Shown: positions 25,417 to 33,883 of the stretch, in pieces | Layout: each line of letters begins with the position of its first letter | Numbering within the stretch: the stretch's first letter is position 1 | Assembly: GCA_046331545.1 (NCBI GenBank) | Contig: JAXLQR010000002.1 | Coordinates: 1,612,001 to 1,676,000, forward strand | DNA: 64,000 nt | Direction: 5' to 3' | From: JADJVL01 sp046331545 | GTDB lineage: Bacteria > Acidobacteriota > Holophagae > Holophagales > Holophagaceae | Program-made: the position numbers and the translations under genes | The notes under the pieces: generated by a model | Database searches by the model: none | Seen by the model: only the letters and a program-made list of their open reading frames with translations | What the model was told of the DNA's origin: nothing

Positions 25417-27312
25417 CTATTCGACCTCGAGCTTCTCGTCAGACAGGTCGGCCAGCCAGATGCCGTTCAGCCGGCCCCAGAGGGAGCTGAAGCCCGGGCG
25501 CAGGCGGCCCTGCTGCAGCATCTGGGACTGCTCGGCCATGAGCACGCGCTGCCCGGACTCCCGCTGGAGGGTCTCGATCACGGCGCGGCGCTGCTCGAAG
25601 GTGGGCGCCGGCATCGGGGTCCGGCCCTTCACCCTGCCGGCCCACAGGCCCTGGGCCGTCCAGAAGGGACCGAGCACCTTCCCGTCGGGACCGTCCAGCA
25701 GGGCGGCGCGGACCGCTGGCTGCCGGGCGGGTTCCCCGACCCCCTCGAGGGTCTTGGTCGCCTCGGTGTAGGAGCCGCCCAGGGTGTTCAGCCCGGCGCC
25801 GCCCGCCAGCGCGGCGCGGGTCTTCTCCAGCAGGAGGCGGCGGGACTCCTCCACGCGCCAGCCCTCCAGGACCTTGTCCCGGATCTCGGCGAGGGGTGGC
25901 ACCGAGGCCGCCAGCTCCTCCTTCACCCGGAACACCACGAGCTGGTCGCCCGCGGTCAGGACCTGGGACACGGCGCCGACCTTGGCGGCGAAGGCCGCGC
26001 GGATCACGGGGGCCGGCGTGCGCAGGCCCTCCAGGGACGCGGCGTCCTCGAGGAAGGGCTTGGACACCGCGAGCGGCAGGCCGAGGCCCCGCGCCGCGGC
26101 GGTGAACTCACCCTTCTTCCGCAGCTCTTCCAGCTTGGCCTTGGCCCGGGTCTCGAAGCGCTCCCGGTTGATCTGGGCCAGGAGCTCGCCCTTGGCCTCC
26201 TCGAAGGGCTTGACCCGGCGTCCCGTCAGCTTGATGAGGTGGACGCCGAACTGGGTGCGCACCGGCTGGCTGAGCTCGCCCTCCTTCAAGGCCGCGGCGG
26301 CGTCCTCGAAGGGCTTCACCATCGCGCCGTGGTTGAACCAGCCGAGGTCGCCGCCCTTGCCCTTGCCGCTGGGGTCCATGGTGTTCTCGTCGGCGGCCTT
26401 CGCGAAGTCCAGGCCGGCGGCGATCTTCGCCCGCAGGGCCTCGGCCTTCTTCAGGGCCTCGCCGGCCTCCGCCTCGGACTGGGCGCTGAAGAGGATGTGG
26501 CTGGCCCGCAGCTGCTGGTACTCGGACTTCTTCGCCTCGTAGGCCTTCTGCAGCGTGGCGTCGTCCACGACCGGCTGGTCCTTCATCGACGCGGCGTCGA
26601 GGGCCACGTACTGGATAACGCGCCGCGCGGGCTGGCGGAAGCGCTCGCCGCTGCCCTTCAGGAAGTCCGCCAGCCGGGCGTCGCCGGGGTCGGCCACCGA
26701 GGCCGGGTCGGGCTGGAGCAGGACGGACTCGAGGTCCACCGTCTCGTAGCGGGCCCGCAGCTCGCGCTGGACCCAGGCCTCGTTGAGGGGAAGCGCGTTG
26801 GAGACCTGCTGCGCCAGCTTCATGGCCAGCAGGTTGGTCCGGGACTCGAGCTCCCACTGGCGCAGGCTGAGCCCGTTCTCCCGCAGGATGCTCTCGATCT
26901 CCGGGAGCGGACGCAGGGACCCGTCGGGCTGGACGAACACCGGCTGGGCCTTCAGCATCGCTTCCAGCCGATCCCGCACCTCCTGGTCGGTGACCACCAC
27001 GCCGTGGCGGTCCGCGAGGGCCAGGTTCAGCTTCTGCTGGACCACCTCCTGGAGGGCGAAGCGCCGCAGCATGGGGAGCTGGGCGTCCAGGTCCTGACCC
27101 TTCGGCATGCGCTGCAGGATCGCGCGGATGCGCTCGTCCACGTCGCGCTTGAGCACCTCGTGGCCATAGACCCGCGCCACCACGCTGTCCGGGGCCTCGT
27201 GGGTCCCGCCGCTGGGGGCCAGGTAGGCCAGCATGCCCACGGCGAGGGCGAGCATCATGCTGCCGGTGAGGGCCTGCTGGCCCTTGAAGACTTTGCGGAA
27301 ATCCTGGAGCAT
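25417..27312 (-). CDS. Membrane-anchored peptidyl-prolyl cis-trans isomerase (PpiD/SurA-like)
   Basis: About 631 aa, read leftward. A single N-terminal membrane segment (about 18-33, MMLALAVGMLAYLA) leads to a SurA_N-like helical region (about 45-200). A parvulin-type rotamase domain (about 275-375) follows: ASHILFSAQSEAEAG, DPSGKGKGGDLGWFNHGAMV, FGVHLIKLTGRR. Further parvulin-like or helical chaperone segments fill the rest. This layout matches PpiD, a periplasm-facing foldase for outer-membrane and exported proteins. It is convergent with the ABC ATPase and divergent from def, with which it shares an 86-bp promoter region. Confidence 0.9.
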   Translation of the reverse strand: MLQDFRKVFKGQQALTGSMMLALAVGMLAYLAPSGGTHEAPDSVVARVYGHEVLKRDVDERIRAILQRMPKGQDLDAQLPMLRRFALQEVVQQKLNLALADRHGVVVTDQEVRDRLEAMLKAQPVFVQPDGSLRPLPEIESILRENGLSLRQWELESRTNLLAMKLAQQVSNALPLNEAWVQRELRARYETVDLESVLLQPDPASVADPGDARLADFLKGSGERFRQPARRVIQYVALDAASMKDQPVVDDATLQKAYEAKKSEYQQLRASHILFSAQSEAEAGEALKKAEALRAKIAAGLDFAKAADENTMDPSGKGKGGDLGWFNHGAMVKPFEDAAAALKEGELSQPVRTQFGVHLIKLTGRRVKPFEEAKGELLAQINRERFETRAKAKLEELRKKGEFTAAARGLGLPLAVSKPFLEDAASLEGLRTPAPVIRAAFAAKVGAVSQVLTAGDQLVVFRVKEELAASVPPLAEIRDKVLEGWRVEESRRLLLEKTRAALAGGAGLNTLGGSYTEATKTLEGVGEPARQPAVRAALLDGPDGKVLGPFWTAQGLWAGRVKGRTPMPAPTFEQRRAVIETLQRESGQRVLMAEQSQMLQQGRLRPGFSSLWGRLNGIWLADLSDEKLEVE

Positions 27313-27351
27313 CTCGATCCTTCGGCCGGGGCTCGGCCCGAATCCTCAAGG

Positions 27352-27380
27352 TTATCAAAGCGGGCGAAGGACGTTAAACT
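27352..27380 (+). promoter_or_regulatory. Candidate promoter of def-fmt
   Basis: TTATCA (27352-27357) and TAAACT (27375-27380) are 17 bp apart, in a locally AT-rich patch 19 bp before the def ATG; each hexamer matches the sigma-70 consensus at four of six positions. A GGAG ribosome site follows. Confidence 0.5.
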
Positions 27381-27398
27381 GAAAGGCTTGGAGCGCGC

Positions 27399-27899
27399 AT
27401 GGCCATTCATCCCGTGCTGACCTGGGGGGACCCCCGGCTCAAGCGGAACAGCGAGGACGTCGGGGCCTGGAGCCCGGAGCTGGACCAGCTCGTCTCGGAC
27501 ATGTTCGAGACCGCCCTCGCCGAGGAGGGCGTGGGCCTGGCGGCCCCGCAGATCGGCTTCAACATCAACCTCGCGGTCATCGACTGCAGCGCCGGCGCCG
27601 ACCCGGCCCAGAAGATCGTCCTCATCAATCCCGAGATCGTCCGGGAGGAGGGGATCCAGCGGGGGCCCGAGGGCTGCCTCTCCATCCCGGGGATCCACGA
27701 GGTGCTGGAGCGCCCGAAGAAGGTGTGGCTGAAGAACCGCCGGCCCGACGGAACCTGGTACGAGCAGGAGGGCGAGGACCTGCTCGCGCGCGCCTTCTGC
27801 CACGAGATCGACCACCTGCGCGGCCGGCTCTTCGTGGAGTACTTCGGTCCCGTGAAGCGCCAGGTCATCCAGCGGAAGTACCAGAAGCTGCACCGATGA
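27399..27899 (+). CDS. def: Peptide deformylase
   Basis: About 166 aa. All three deformylase motifs are present: GVGLAAPQIG, EGCLSIPGI (metal-binding Cys) and CHEIDHLRGRLF (HExDH, two metal-binding His and the catalytic Glu). It removes the formyl group from nascent N-terminal Met. Its stop overlaps the fmt ATG by four bases (ATGA), the classic def-fmt pair that encodes removal and addition of the same formyl group. Confidence 0.97.
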   Translation: MAIHPVLTWGDPRLKRNSEDVGAWSPELDQLVSDMFETALAEEGVGLAAPQIGFNINLAVIDCSAGADPAQKIVLINPEIVREEGIQRGPEGCLSIPGIHEVLERPKKVWLKNRRPDGTWYEQEGEDLLARAFCHEIDHLRGRLFVEYFGPVKRQVIQRKYQKLHR

Positions 27900-28822
27900 C
27901 GAAGGTCGCCTTCCTCGGCACGCCGGAAGCGGCCGTGCCGGTCCTGCGGGCCCTGGCCGGCGCCGCGCGGGTGGACGCGGTCTTCACCAACCCGGACCGC
28001 CCGAAGGGCCGCGGCCAGGCCCTGCTGCCCCCGCCCGTGAAGGAAGCGGCGCTCGACCTGGGCCTGCCCGTGCACCAGCCCGCCTCCTGGAAGGCGCCGG
28101 AGACCCGCGCCCTGTGGGAGCCCCTGGGCATCGACCTCGCCGTCGTCGTGGCCTACGGGCACATCCTGCCCGCCTGGATGCTGGACTCCTGCCGCCTCGG
28201 CGCCTGGAACCTGCACTTCTCCCTGCTGCCCCGCTGGCGCGGCGCGGCGCCGGTGAACCACGCCCTCCTGGCCGGGGACCCCGAGACCGGCGTGAGCCTC
28301 ATGCGCCTGGAGCCGGGCCTGGACGCGGGGCCGGTGCTGGCCAAGGCGCGGCGGCCGGTCACGGACCAGGACGACGCGGAAGGCCTCCTGGCGGAGCTGG
28401 CGGGGGACGCGGCCGCGCTGCTCGCCCGCCACCTCCCCTCGCTCCTGGACGGATCGGCCCGCCCCGAGCCCCAGGACGCCGCCCGCATGACCCCGGCCCC
28501 GAAGCTCTCGAAAGAGATGGCCCGGCTGGACTGCGCGGAGCCGGCGGCGGCGCTGCATCGCCGCGTGCGCGCGCTGCAGCCGTGGCCCGGCGCCGAGGTG
28601 ACCGTCGACGGGCAGGTCCTCAAGGTCCGTGGCGTGGGACCGGCCGGTCCGACCCCGGACCCCGCCGGCACGCTGCGCTGGAACCGGACCGGCGCCTGGC
28701 TCGCCGCCGGCGACGGGCGTGCCCTCGAGCTCACGCGGCTCCAGCGCCCCGGGAAGCCCGTTCAGCCGGCCCTCCAGGCCCTCCAGCCCTGGGGCCCCGA
28801 AGGCTCCCGCCGGGTCGGGTGA
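27896..28822 (+). CDS. fmt: Methionyl-tRNA formyltransferase
   Basis: About 308 aa from ATG 27896, which overlaps the def stop. N-terminal VAFLGTPEAAVPVL, TNPDRPKGRGQ, then AYGHILPAWMLD and the catalytic region NLHFSLLPRWRGAAPVNHAL with Asn and His, and GLDAGPVL. A C-terminal OB-like tRNA-binding domain follows (ALHRRVRALQPWPGAEVTVD). It transfers a formyl group from 10-formyl-THF to Met-tRNAfMet. Confidence 0.96.
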   Translation: MTKVAFLGTPEAAVPVLRALAGAARVDAVFTNPDRPKGRGQALLPPPVKEAALDLGLPVHQPASWKAPETRALWEPLGIDLAVVVAYGHILPAWMLDSCRLGAWNLHFSLLPRWRGAAPVNHALLAGDPETGVSLMRLEPGLDAGPVLAKARRPVTDQDDAEGLLAELAGDAAALLARHLPSLLDGSARPEPQDAARMTPAPKLSKEMARLDCAEPAAALHRRVRALQPWPGAEVTVDGQVLKVRGVGPAGPTPDPAGTLRWNRTGAWLAAGDGRALELTRLQRPGKPVQPALQALQPWGPEGSRRVG

Positions 28823-28831
28823 GGGCCGGGC

Positions 28832-31800
28832 TCAGCCGAGCTTGGAGGCCACCTCCCGGTATTCCGGGTCGATCTCGGCCACGGCCTTGAACTCCGCCAT
28901 GGCTTCGTCGCCGCGGCCGAGCCCGGCGAGCATCTCGCCCAGGTCGTAGCGCAGCCCGATGCTGTCCTCCGGAGGGAAGCCCGGCGCGTGGATGCCCTGG
29001 CGCAGCCAGTCCAGCGCCGCGTCCATGTTGCCCTGGCTGGCCTCGCAGATGCTCAGCATGGAGCAGCACTCCAGGGTGCGCTCGGGGTCCCGCATCGCCT
29101 TCTTGAACTCCTCGATGGCGGGCTCCACCAGCATCATCTCCTTGTAGGCGATGCCGAGGTTGTAGTGGGTGTCGTAGTCGTCGCCCCGGACCTGCTGCTC
29201 GACGCCCTCGCGGAAGGCGTTGAAGAGCTCGTCCACGCTCTGGATCTTCTCCACCACGTTGGTGGCGTCGTGCATCTCCTCGCCCTCGCCGGACTCGAGG
29301 AGGGCGTCCCCCAGCACGTCCGTGAGGTCGAAGAAGGAGTGGGCGAAGTCGTCCTCCGCGGCCGCGGCCGGCTTCGCCTCGTGGCCCAGCTTGCGGAGGG
29401 TCTCCTCCACGGTGTGCATGCGGGAGAGGAGTTCCGGGTGGTCCGGGTACTGCTTCAGGGCCGCCTCGATCTCGGCCTTCGCCTCGTCGGGGTTGCCGTA
29501 GTCCATCTGGAAGTCGATGTCGGAGAGCAGGGCCAGGATCTCGTCGTCCACCACGGGGCCGGCGGCCGCGGCCAGGGGCGGCGGGAAGGCCGAGGGCGGG
29601 AGGATCTGGGTGGGAGGCTCGAGGTCCGCGAAGGACGCGGCCGGCGGCAGAGCGACGGGCGCGGCCGGCGCCGGGAGGGGCTCCAGCGGCTGCAGGGAGG
29701 CGAAGGGGTCCGACGCGAAGACCTCCGCGGGCGGCGCCACGGGCAGGGTCGTGGGAAGGCCGGCCAGGAAGGGATTCGGAGGCAGGGCGGGGGGCGCCGC
29801 CGCGACGGGCGCGGCCGGGGGCGCGGGCGCGACCGGGAGGCCGAGGGCGGCCGCATCGAGTTCCGGCGGCGGAAGCTCCAGGGGCGGCAGGGCCAGGTCC
29901 TCGTCGTGGAGGGGCTCGGGCGCGGGCGGCGCGGCCAGGGGTTCGAAGCCCATGCGCTGGCTGATGGGGACGATGTCGGGGAAGGCCTCAGGAGCCTTGG
30001 GGGCCGCGCCGGGAAGGTCGAGGGCGATGGGGGCCGGGGGGAGGCCGGGCACCAAGGTGAGGTCTTCCGGCGGGGCGCCCAGGGGAATGGGGGCGTCGAG
30101 GGCGATGGGCGCGCCCAGGGCGATGGCGGGCGCGGCGGGCTCGACCGGGGCCCCCAGGGCGATGGCCGGCGGGGCGGGCTCGATCGGGGCCCCCAGCGCG
30201 ATGGGTTCGGCCATCGGGGCGCCCAGGGCGATGGCGGCCTGGGGCGCGAAGGGATCGGGCGGGGGCGCGGGCTTCGGGGCCTCCGCCGCCGGGGCGGCCG
30301 CCACGCTCTCGAGACCCAGCGTCCGGCGATGGAGCCGCGTGGACCCGGGGAACATCTGCTCGGCGCGGTCCAGGAGCTGGACGGCGAGCTTCTTCTTGTT
30401 GGCGCTGGCCAGCACCGTGGCCGTCTGCACGTAGTGCATCTGCACGCGAGTGAGGATGCCGCTCTGCCGGTGCAGGTCCGCCACCTTCTCGATGACCTCC
30501 ATGTTGGCCGGGTCCAGCTCGAGGATCTTCTTGTACACGTCCAGGGCGCGATCCGTGGACCGGGTGCGCATGAGGGTCTCGGCCTCGCGCTCCAGCTGCT
30601 GGATCTGCATCCGCCTGACCGGGTCCACCTCGGTGTACTCGAGGCCGAACATGGTGATGTCCATGGCCCCGGTCCCGGGCGCCGTGGGGGGGGGCGGGGC
30701 CGTGGCCGAGCCCTCCTGGGGCGTCACGCCCATGGCGCGGAGCTGCTCGCCGATCTGCGTGGCCATGGGCTGGTCCCGCTGCTGCATGGCCAGGGTGTAG
30801 GCGTGCTGCAGCGCGTTCACCTGGTCGGCGCGCGCGCCGCCCTGGTGGGCGATCTCGGCGAACTGGATCCAGGCCTCCAGGGTGTACTGGCCCTGGAGGG
30901 CGTTCCGGAGGGCCTTGGCCACCATGTCGCCGGCCCCCCGGCGGGCGAACTCCCGGCCGATGGCCTTGAAGAGCCGGAGCCCCTCGTCGGTCCGCCCGGA
31001 CTTGGTCATCTCCCGCAGGGCGCGCTCGCACAGCCCCATGCACTTCTCCGGGAGCTGGGGGATCTGGGCCAGGGCCTCCAGGGCCCGGTCGGGGTTCTTC
31101 GACTGGAGCTCGATCTCGGCCAGCGCCTCCAGCAGCTCCGGGCTGCGCGGGTTCGCGCCGAGCCCCTCCCGCAGGTGGGCCGCGGCGCCCGGAAGGTCGC
31201 GCTGGATGACGGCGAGGCGGGACTGGGTGAGGAAGACCTGGGGCGTGCTCACCATGGCCTTGGCGCGCTCCAGGACCTGGCCGGCCTCGGCGTGCATCTG
31301 CTCGATGGCGAGGGCCTCGGCCACCTCCAGGTAGATCCCGGCAGCCTTGTCCTTCATGCCTTCCTTGTTGTACAGGTCGGCGAGCTTGATCTTGTTCTTG
31401 AGGTTCTTCGGGTCGAGGTCCACGACCTTGCCGAACTCCTCCAGGGCGCGCTTGATGAGCCCCTTCTTGGTGAAGTGCTCGGCCACCTGCATGTGCACCT
31501 GCAGGGCGTCCTTGATCATGTTGGTCTGGCGGTAGAGGTCCGCCAGGCGCGAGGCCAGGTCGATGTCGTCGGGGGCGTGGCGGAAGGCCTTCTTCAGCAC
31601 GGCGGTGGCCCGCGCGCCGAAGCCGTCCCGCTCGTAGCCCATGGCCGCGCGCTTGAAGAGGTCCACGGCGTCGCCCAGCTTCCCCGCCTGGATGCAGAGG
31701 TCCCCGATCGTGTTCATCATGTTCAGATCTTTGGGGTTGTCATCCAGCAGCTTGCGCATCTCGTCGATGGCGCGGTCGACGCGGCCGGCCGCCAGAAGCT

Positions 31801-31840
31801 TGTCGGCTTCCTTCTTGACCTTGACGCGATCGATCGCCAT
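28832..31840 (-). CDS. Very large TPR protein with Pro/Ala/Leu-rich repeats
   Basis: About 1002 aa, read leftward. There is no signal peptide. Residues about 1-500 are tetratricopeptide-like repeats (AIDEMRKLLDDNPKDLNMMN, LADLYRQTNMIKDALQVHM, KIKLADLYNKEGMKDKAA, YKKILELDPANMEVIEKV). Residues about 530-780 are low complexity, including at least five copies of a short IALGAP unit separated by Pro/Glu/Ala spacers. The C-terminus (about 790-1000) returns to TPR (NPDEAKAEIEAALKQYPDHP, YNLGIAYKEMMLVEPAIEEF, DLGEMLAGLGRGDEAMAEF). It is probably a cytoplasmic scaffold. Similar TPR proteins occur in Acidobacteriota and Myxococcota, but I cannot name a function. Confidence 0.87.
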   Translation of the reverse strand: MAIDRVKVKKEADKLLAAGRVDRAIDEMRKLLDDNPKDLNMMNTIGDLCIQAGKLGDAVDLFKRAAMGYERDGFGARATAVLKKAFRHAPDDIDLASRLADLYRQTNMIKDALQVHMQVAEHFTKKGLIKRALEEFGKVVDLDPKNLKNKIKLADLYNKEGMKDKAAGIYLEVAEALAIEQMHAEAGQVLERAKAMVSTPQVFLTQSRLAVIQRDLPGAAAHLREGLGANPRSPELLEALAEIELQSKNPDRALEALAQIPQLPEKCMGLCERALREMTKSGRTDEGLRLFKAIGREFARRGAGDMVAKALRNALQGQYTLEAWIQFAEIAHQGGARADQVNALQHAYTLAMQQRDQPMATQIGEQLRAMGVTPQEGSATAPPPPTAPGTGAMDITMFGLEYTEVDPVRRMQIQQLEREAETLMRTRSTDRALDVYKKILELDPANMEVIEKVADLHRQSGILTRVQMHYVQTATVLASANKKKLAVQLLDRAEQMFPGSTRLHRRTLGLESVAAAPAAEAPKPAPPPDPFAPQAAIALGAPMAEPIALGAPIEPAPPAIALGAPVEPAAPAIALGAPIALDAPIPLGAPPEDLTLVPGLPPAPIALDLPGAAPKAPEAFPDIVPISQRMGFEPLAAPPAPEPLHDEDLALPPLELPPPELDAAALGLPVAPAPPAAPVAAAPPALPPNPFLAGLPTTLPVAPPAEVFASDPFASLQPLEPLPAPAAPVALPPAASFADLEPPTQILPPSAFPPPLAAAAGPVVDDEILALLSDIDFQMDYGNPDEAKAEIEAALKQYPDHPELLSRMHTVEETLRKLGHEAKPAAAAEDDFAHSFFDLTDVLGDALLESGEGEEMHDATNVVEKIQSVDELFNAFREGVEQQVRGDDYDTHYNLGIAYKEMMLVEPAIEEFKKAMRDPERTLECCSMLSICEASQGNMDAALDWLRQGIHAPGFPPEDSIGLRYDLGEMLAGLGRGDEAMAEFKAVAEIDPEYREVASKLG

Positions 31841-31910
31841 GCGTGGCCTCGGGAGAGCTTCGGGAACGGGGTCCAGACAGTCTATGCGCGTGGAAAGGCC
31901 TTGGATAGGG

Positions 31911-32354
31911 TCAGGCCTGGACGCCCGGGGAGGCCGGCCGGAAGCTGCGTCCCGTGAAGGCCTCGGGGAGCAGGGCCGCGAGGCGGTGGAGGGCCCGGCC
32001 GCGCCGGTTCACCAGCAGCACCGGCAGGTCCTCCGCGAACTCCGCGAGGACCTGCCGGCAGGCTCCGCAGGGGGGCGTCAGGGTCTCGGCCTCGGTGACC
32101 ACCACCAGCGCCACCAGGTCGCCGGCCCGCATCCCCCGGGCCACCGCGGTCCCGATGGCGTTGCGCTCGGCGCAGACGCAGACCGGGTAGCTGGCGTTCT
32201 CGACGTTGCAGCCCCCCACGGTCTCGCCGGCGGTGGTGCGCAGGGCGGCGCCGACCTTGAAGCCGGAATAGGGGGCGTGGGCATGGGACCGGGCCTCCCA
32301 GGCGGCGTCCACGAGGGGCTGCCAGGCGGCGTCGTCAGGGCGTTCGAAGGGCAT
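31911..32354 (-). CDS. cdd: Cytidine deaminase
   Basis: About 147 aa, read leftward. ATG 32354 is chosen over an in-frame GTG two codons upstream. Active-site motifs are CNVENASYP, VCAERNAIGTAV (zinc Cys and catalytic Glu) and PPCGACRQVLAEF (two zinc Cys), with APYSGFKVGAAL near the start. It converts cytidine and deoxycytidine to uridine forms in pyrimidine salvage. It lies 16 bp downstream of the DUF58 gene in the same direction. Confidence 0.94.
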   Translation of the reverse strand: MPFERPDDAAWQPLVDAAWEARSHAHAPYSGFKVGAALRTTAGETVGGCNVENASYPVCVCAERNAIGTAVARGMRAGDLVALVVVTEAETLTPPCGACRQVLAEFAEDLPVLLVNRRGRALHRLAALLPEAFTGRSFRPASPGVQA

Positions 32355-32370
32355 CGGCACCTCGGGGGGA

Positions 32371-33357
32371 TCAGCCTAGCGCAGCCTCGAGGCCCGTCAA
32401 CGGCTGGGCGCCGCTGCCCGAGGGTTCGGGCGCGGCGGTGCCCGCGGCCCCTTCCCCCTGGGCCAGGGCGAGGGCGCGCCAGCACTCGGTATGGCCCTGG
32501 TAGGCGCGGCGGGCGTCCCGGGCGACGATCTCCAGCGCGACGTCCTTGCGCTGGAGCCGGGCCTGGAGGATGGCCCCCGAGAGCCGCTCCAGCTCCTTCT
32601 CGAAGGGCCGGCCGGGGGCCCACAGGGCGAGGTCGAGGCGCAGGTTGAGTCCCAGGGGGCGTTCTCCCTCGAAGGTCCGGACCCAGAGCACGCCGCGCTG
32701 GGCCGTGCGCTTCCAGTGGACGCGGCTCGGGGCGTCGCCGGGGCGGAAGGGGCGGGCCCCTTCGGGGCTGGTGGTGCCGGGCGCGGGAAGGGTGTGCCGG
32801 ACCTCGCCGAGTTCCCCCGGAGGCAGCGTGGGGGAGGTCCGGGGGTGCGGCAGCACGAGCACCGGATGGTCCAGGGGGATGCGCCAGGCCTTCTCGAGGA
32901 AGCCGAAGGGCAGGCTGGTGCGCAGCTCGAGCCCCGTCACGCGGGTCCAGCCGCGGCGCTCGGCGCGGGCATGGAGCACCACCAGCACGTCCTCGCCCCC
33001 CTGTCCGCCGCCGAGGAAGCCGGGATCCACCTTGCCGTCCTCCAGGGCGAGGTGCAGCTCGAGGCCGCGCACCCGGCGGGGCGCCCGGTCCTTCAGCCTC
33101 ACCCGCAGCCCGCCCCGCACCCGCGCGAAGAGGTTGCCCTCGTCGATGCCCACCAGGTCCACCCCCCGCAGCGCCGCGCGGCTCACCACACCGGAGACCA
33201 GGAAGAGGCCGAGCATGAGGGAGAAGGTGAGGTAGAGCAGGTTGTTCCCGCTGTTCACCGCGAACGCGCCCACCGCGAGCATGGCCAGCATGTACTGGAA
33301 GCCCAGCCGGGTGACGGAAAGGCGCAGGCGGCGGTCGTGCCAGAGGTTCATGCCCAT
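32371..33357 (-). CDS. DUF58 family membrane protein
   Basis: About 328 aa, read leftward from ATG 33357. Two closely spaced membrane segments at the N-terminus (about 18-60: QYMLAMLAVGAFAV, LLYLTFSLMLGLFLVSGVV) precede a soluble domain. The DUF58 hallmark is visible near residues 205-235: ARPFRPGDAPSRVHWKRTAQ followed by VRTFEGERP. DUF58 proteins are often encoded with MoxR ATPases and VWA or transglutaminase proteins; none of those is adjacent here. The role is unknown, probably envelope- or chaperone-related. Upstream lies the repeat-rich noncoding island. Confidence 0.88.
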   Translation of the reverse strand: MGMNLWHDRRLRLSVTRLGFQYMLAMLAVGAFAVNSGNNLLYLTFSLMLGLFLVSGVVSRAALRGVDLVGIDEGNLFARVRGGLRVRLKDRAPRRVRGLELHLALEDGKVDPGFLGGGQGGEDVLVVLHARAERRGWTRVTGLELRTSLPFGFLEKAWRIPLDHPVLVLPHPRTSPTLPPGELGEVRHTLPAPGTTSPEGARPFRPGDAPSRVHWKRTAQRGVLWVRTFEGERPLGLNLRLDLALWAPGRPFEKELERLSGAILQARLQRKDVALEIVARDARRAYQGHTECWRALALAQGEGAAGTAAPEPSGSGAQPLTGLEAALG

Positions 33358-33459
33358 CGGGGAGAGGTTCCCACGGTTGGGGGTCGTTGTCCCGGGGGTG
33401 GGGCGTCGAAGGTCCAGCGCGCCCGCCGGTGCCCGAACGAGCGAAGTGCCCTGGGATTC

Positions 33460-33523
33460 GAATCGGACTTTGAATTTGACTTTGAAGTTGACGTCGCAGT
33501 TGACGTTGCAGTTGACATTGACC
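33460..33523. repeat. Degenerate hexanucleotide/12-mer tandem repeat
   Basis: Successive hexamers read TTTGAA, TTTGAC, TTTGAA, GTTGAC, GTCGCA, GTTGAC, GTTGCA, GTTGAC, ATTGAC, so the array has a 6-bp period with a partial 12-bp super-period (GTTGACGTYGCA). It is a small intergenic minisatellite, placed about 9 bp before the 22-bp hairpin. Confidence 0.8.
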
Positions 33524-33531
33524 TTCCAGGA

Positions 33532-33582
33532 GCACCTCGATCCGCGAGCGCCGCGCCCTTCGGCGCTCGCGGATCGAGGTGC
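33532..33582. repeat. Perfect 22-bp inverted repeat with 7-nt loop
   Basis: The left arm 33532-33553 starts GCACCTCGATCCGCGAG and its exact reverse complement occupies 33561-33582; the loop is CGCCCTT. No T-run follows on either strand, so this is not a standard terminator. A smaller GAGCGC/GCGCTC hairpin lies immediately after it. It looks like a REP- or MITE-like hairpin element. Confidence 0.85.
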
Positions 33583-33749
33583 CAGAGCGCGCAGCGCTCA
33601 AGGCCGACCGTTCCAGGCATGACCGATGGATCCCGCCTCGCCGATCCTCCCCACCGCCCCGGTCTCTCGAACATCAACGCGCGCTTCGACCCACTCCCTC
33701 CACCGTCCCGGCCATCCCTCCGACGACGCTGCGCGTCTGGCCCCGCAGT

Positions 33750-33784
33750 CTGATCGAATCCGCACACCCCGCGGATTCAATCAG
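33750..33784. repeat. 14-bp near-perfect inverted repeat with 7-nt loop
   Basis: The left arm 33750-33763 (CTGATCGAATCCGC) pairs with 33771-33784 (GCGGATTCAATCAG) with one mismatch that would be a wobble pair in RNA; the loop is ACACCCC. No poly-T follows. It shares the 7-nt loop length and the GGATC/GGATTC-like stem flavour of the larger hairpin 170 bp away. Confidence 0.65.
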
Positions 33785-33883
33785 CCTGGGGTGCTCCTTT
33801 GAAAAGCAGGACTCGGAGACGTGATCTCCCGCTCACAACCCATCCTTTCGATGGGGGTGTGCACGACGCTTGGGTCGCCCCCC

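Larger units (their letters stand above)
33358..33883. other. Repeat-rich noncoding island of 526 bp
   Basis: This is the only gap over 300 bp. It lies upstream of the DUF58 gene and downstream of the RqcH-like gene (both leftward). It contains a degenerate hexamer array, a 22-bp perfect hairpin, a 14-bp near-perfect hairpin and a short CCCATC/GATGGG hairpin near 33839-33855. Short open frames on both strands are broken by the repeats, and I find no start with a ribosome site, so I see no gene here. Base composition is visibly lower in GC than the flanks. Confidence 0.7.

Noticed and set aside
28988..31957. 989-codon open frame on the plus strand across the TPR gene
   Set aside because: It mirrors the minus-strand TPR gene, has no domain, and its composition is a GC shadow.
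33532..33582. Hairpin as a Rho-independent terminator for a neighbouring gene
   Set aside because: No T-run on either strand, and the adjacent genes end more than 300 bp away or start here; the stem is far longer than usual terminators.
33348..33767. Short coding frames within the noncoding island (up to about 140 codons)
   Set aside because: They run through the hexamer array and the hairpin on either strand, lack ribosome sites and have no similarity to a known family.
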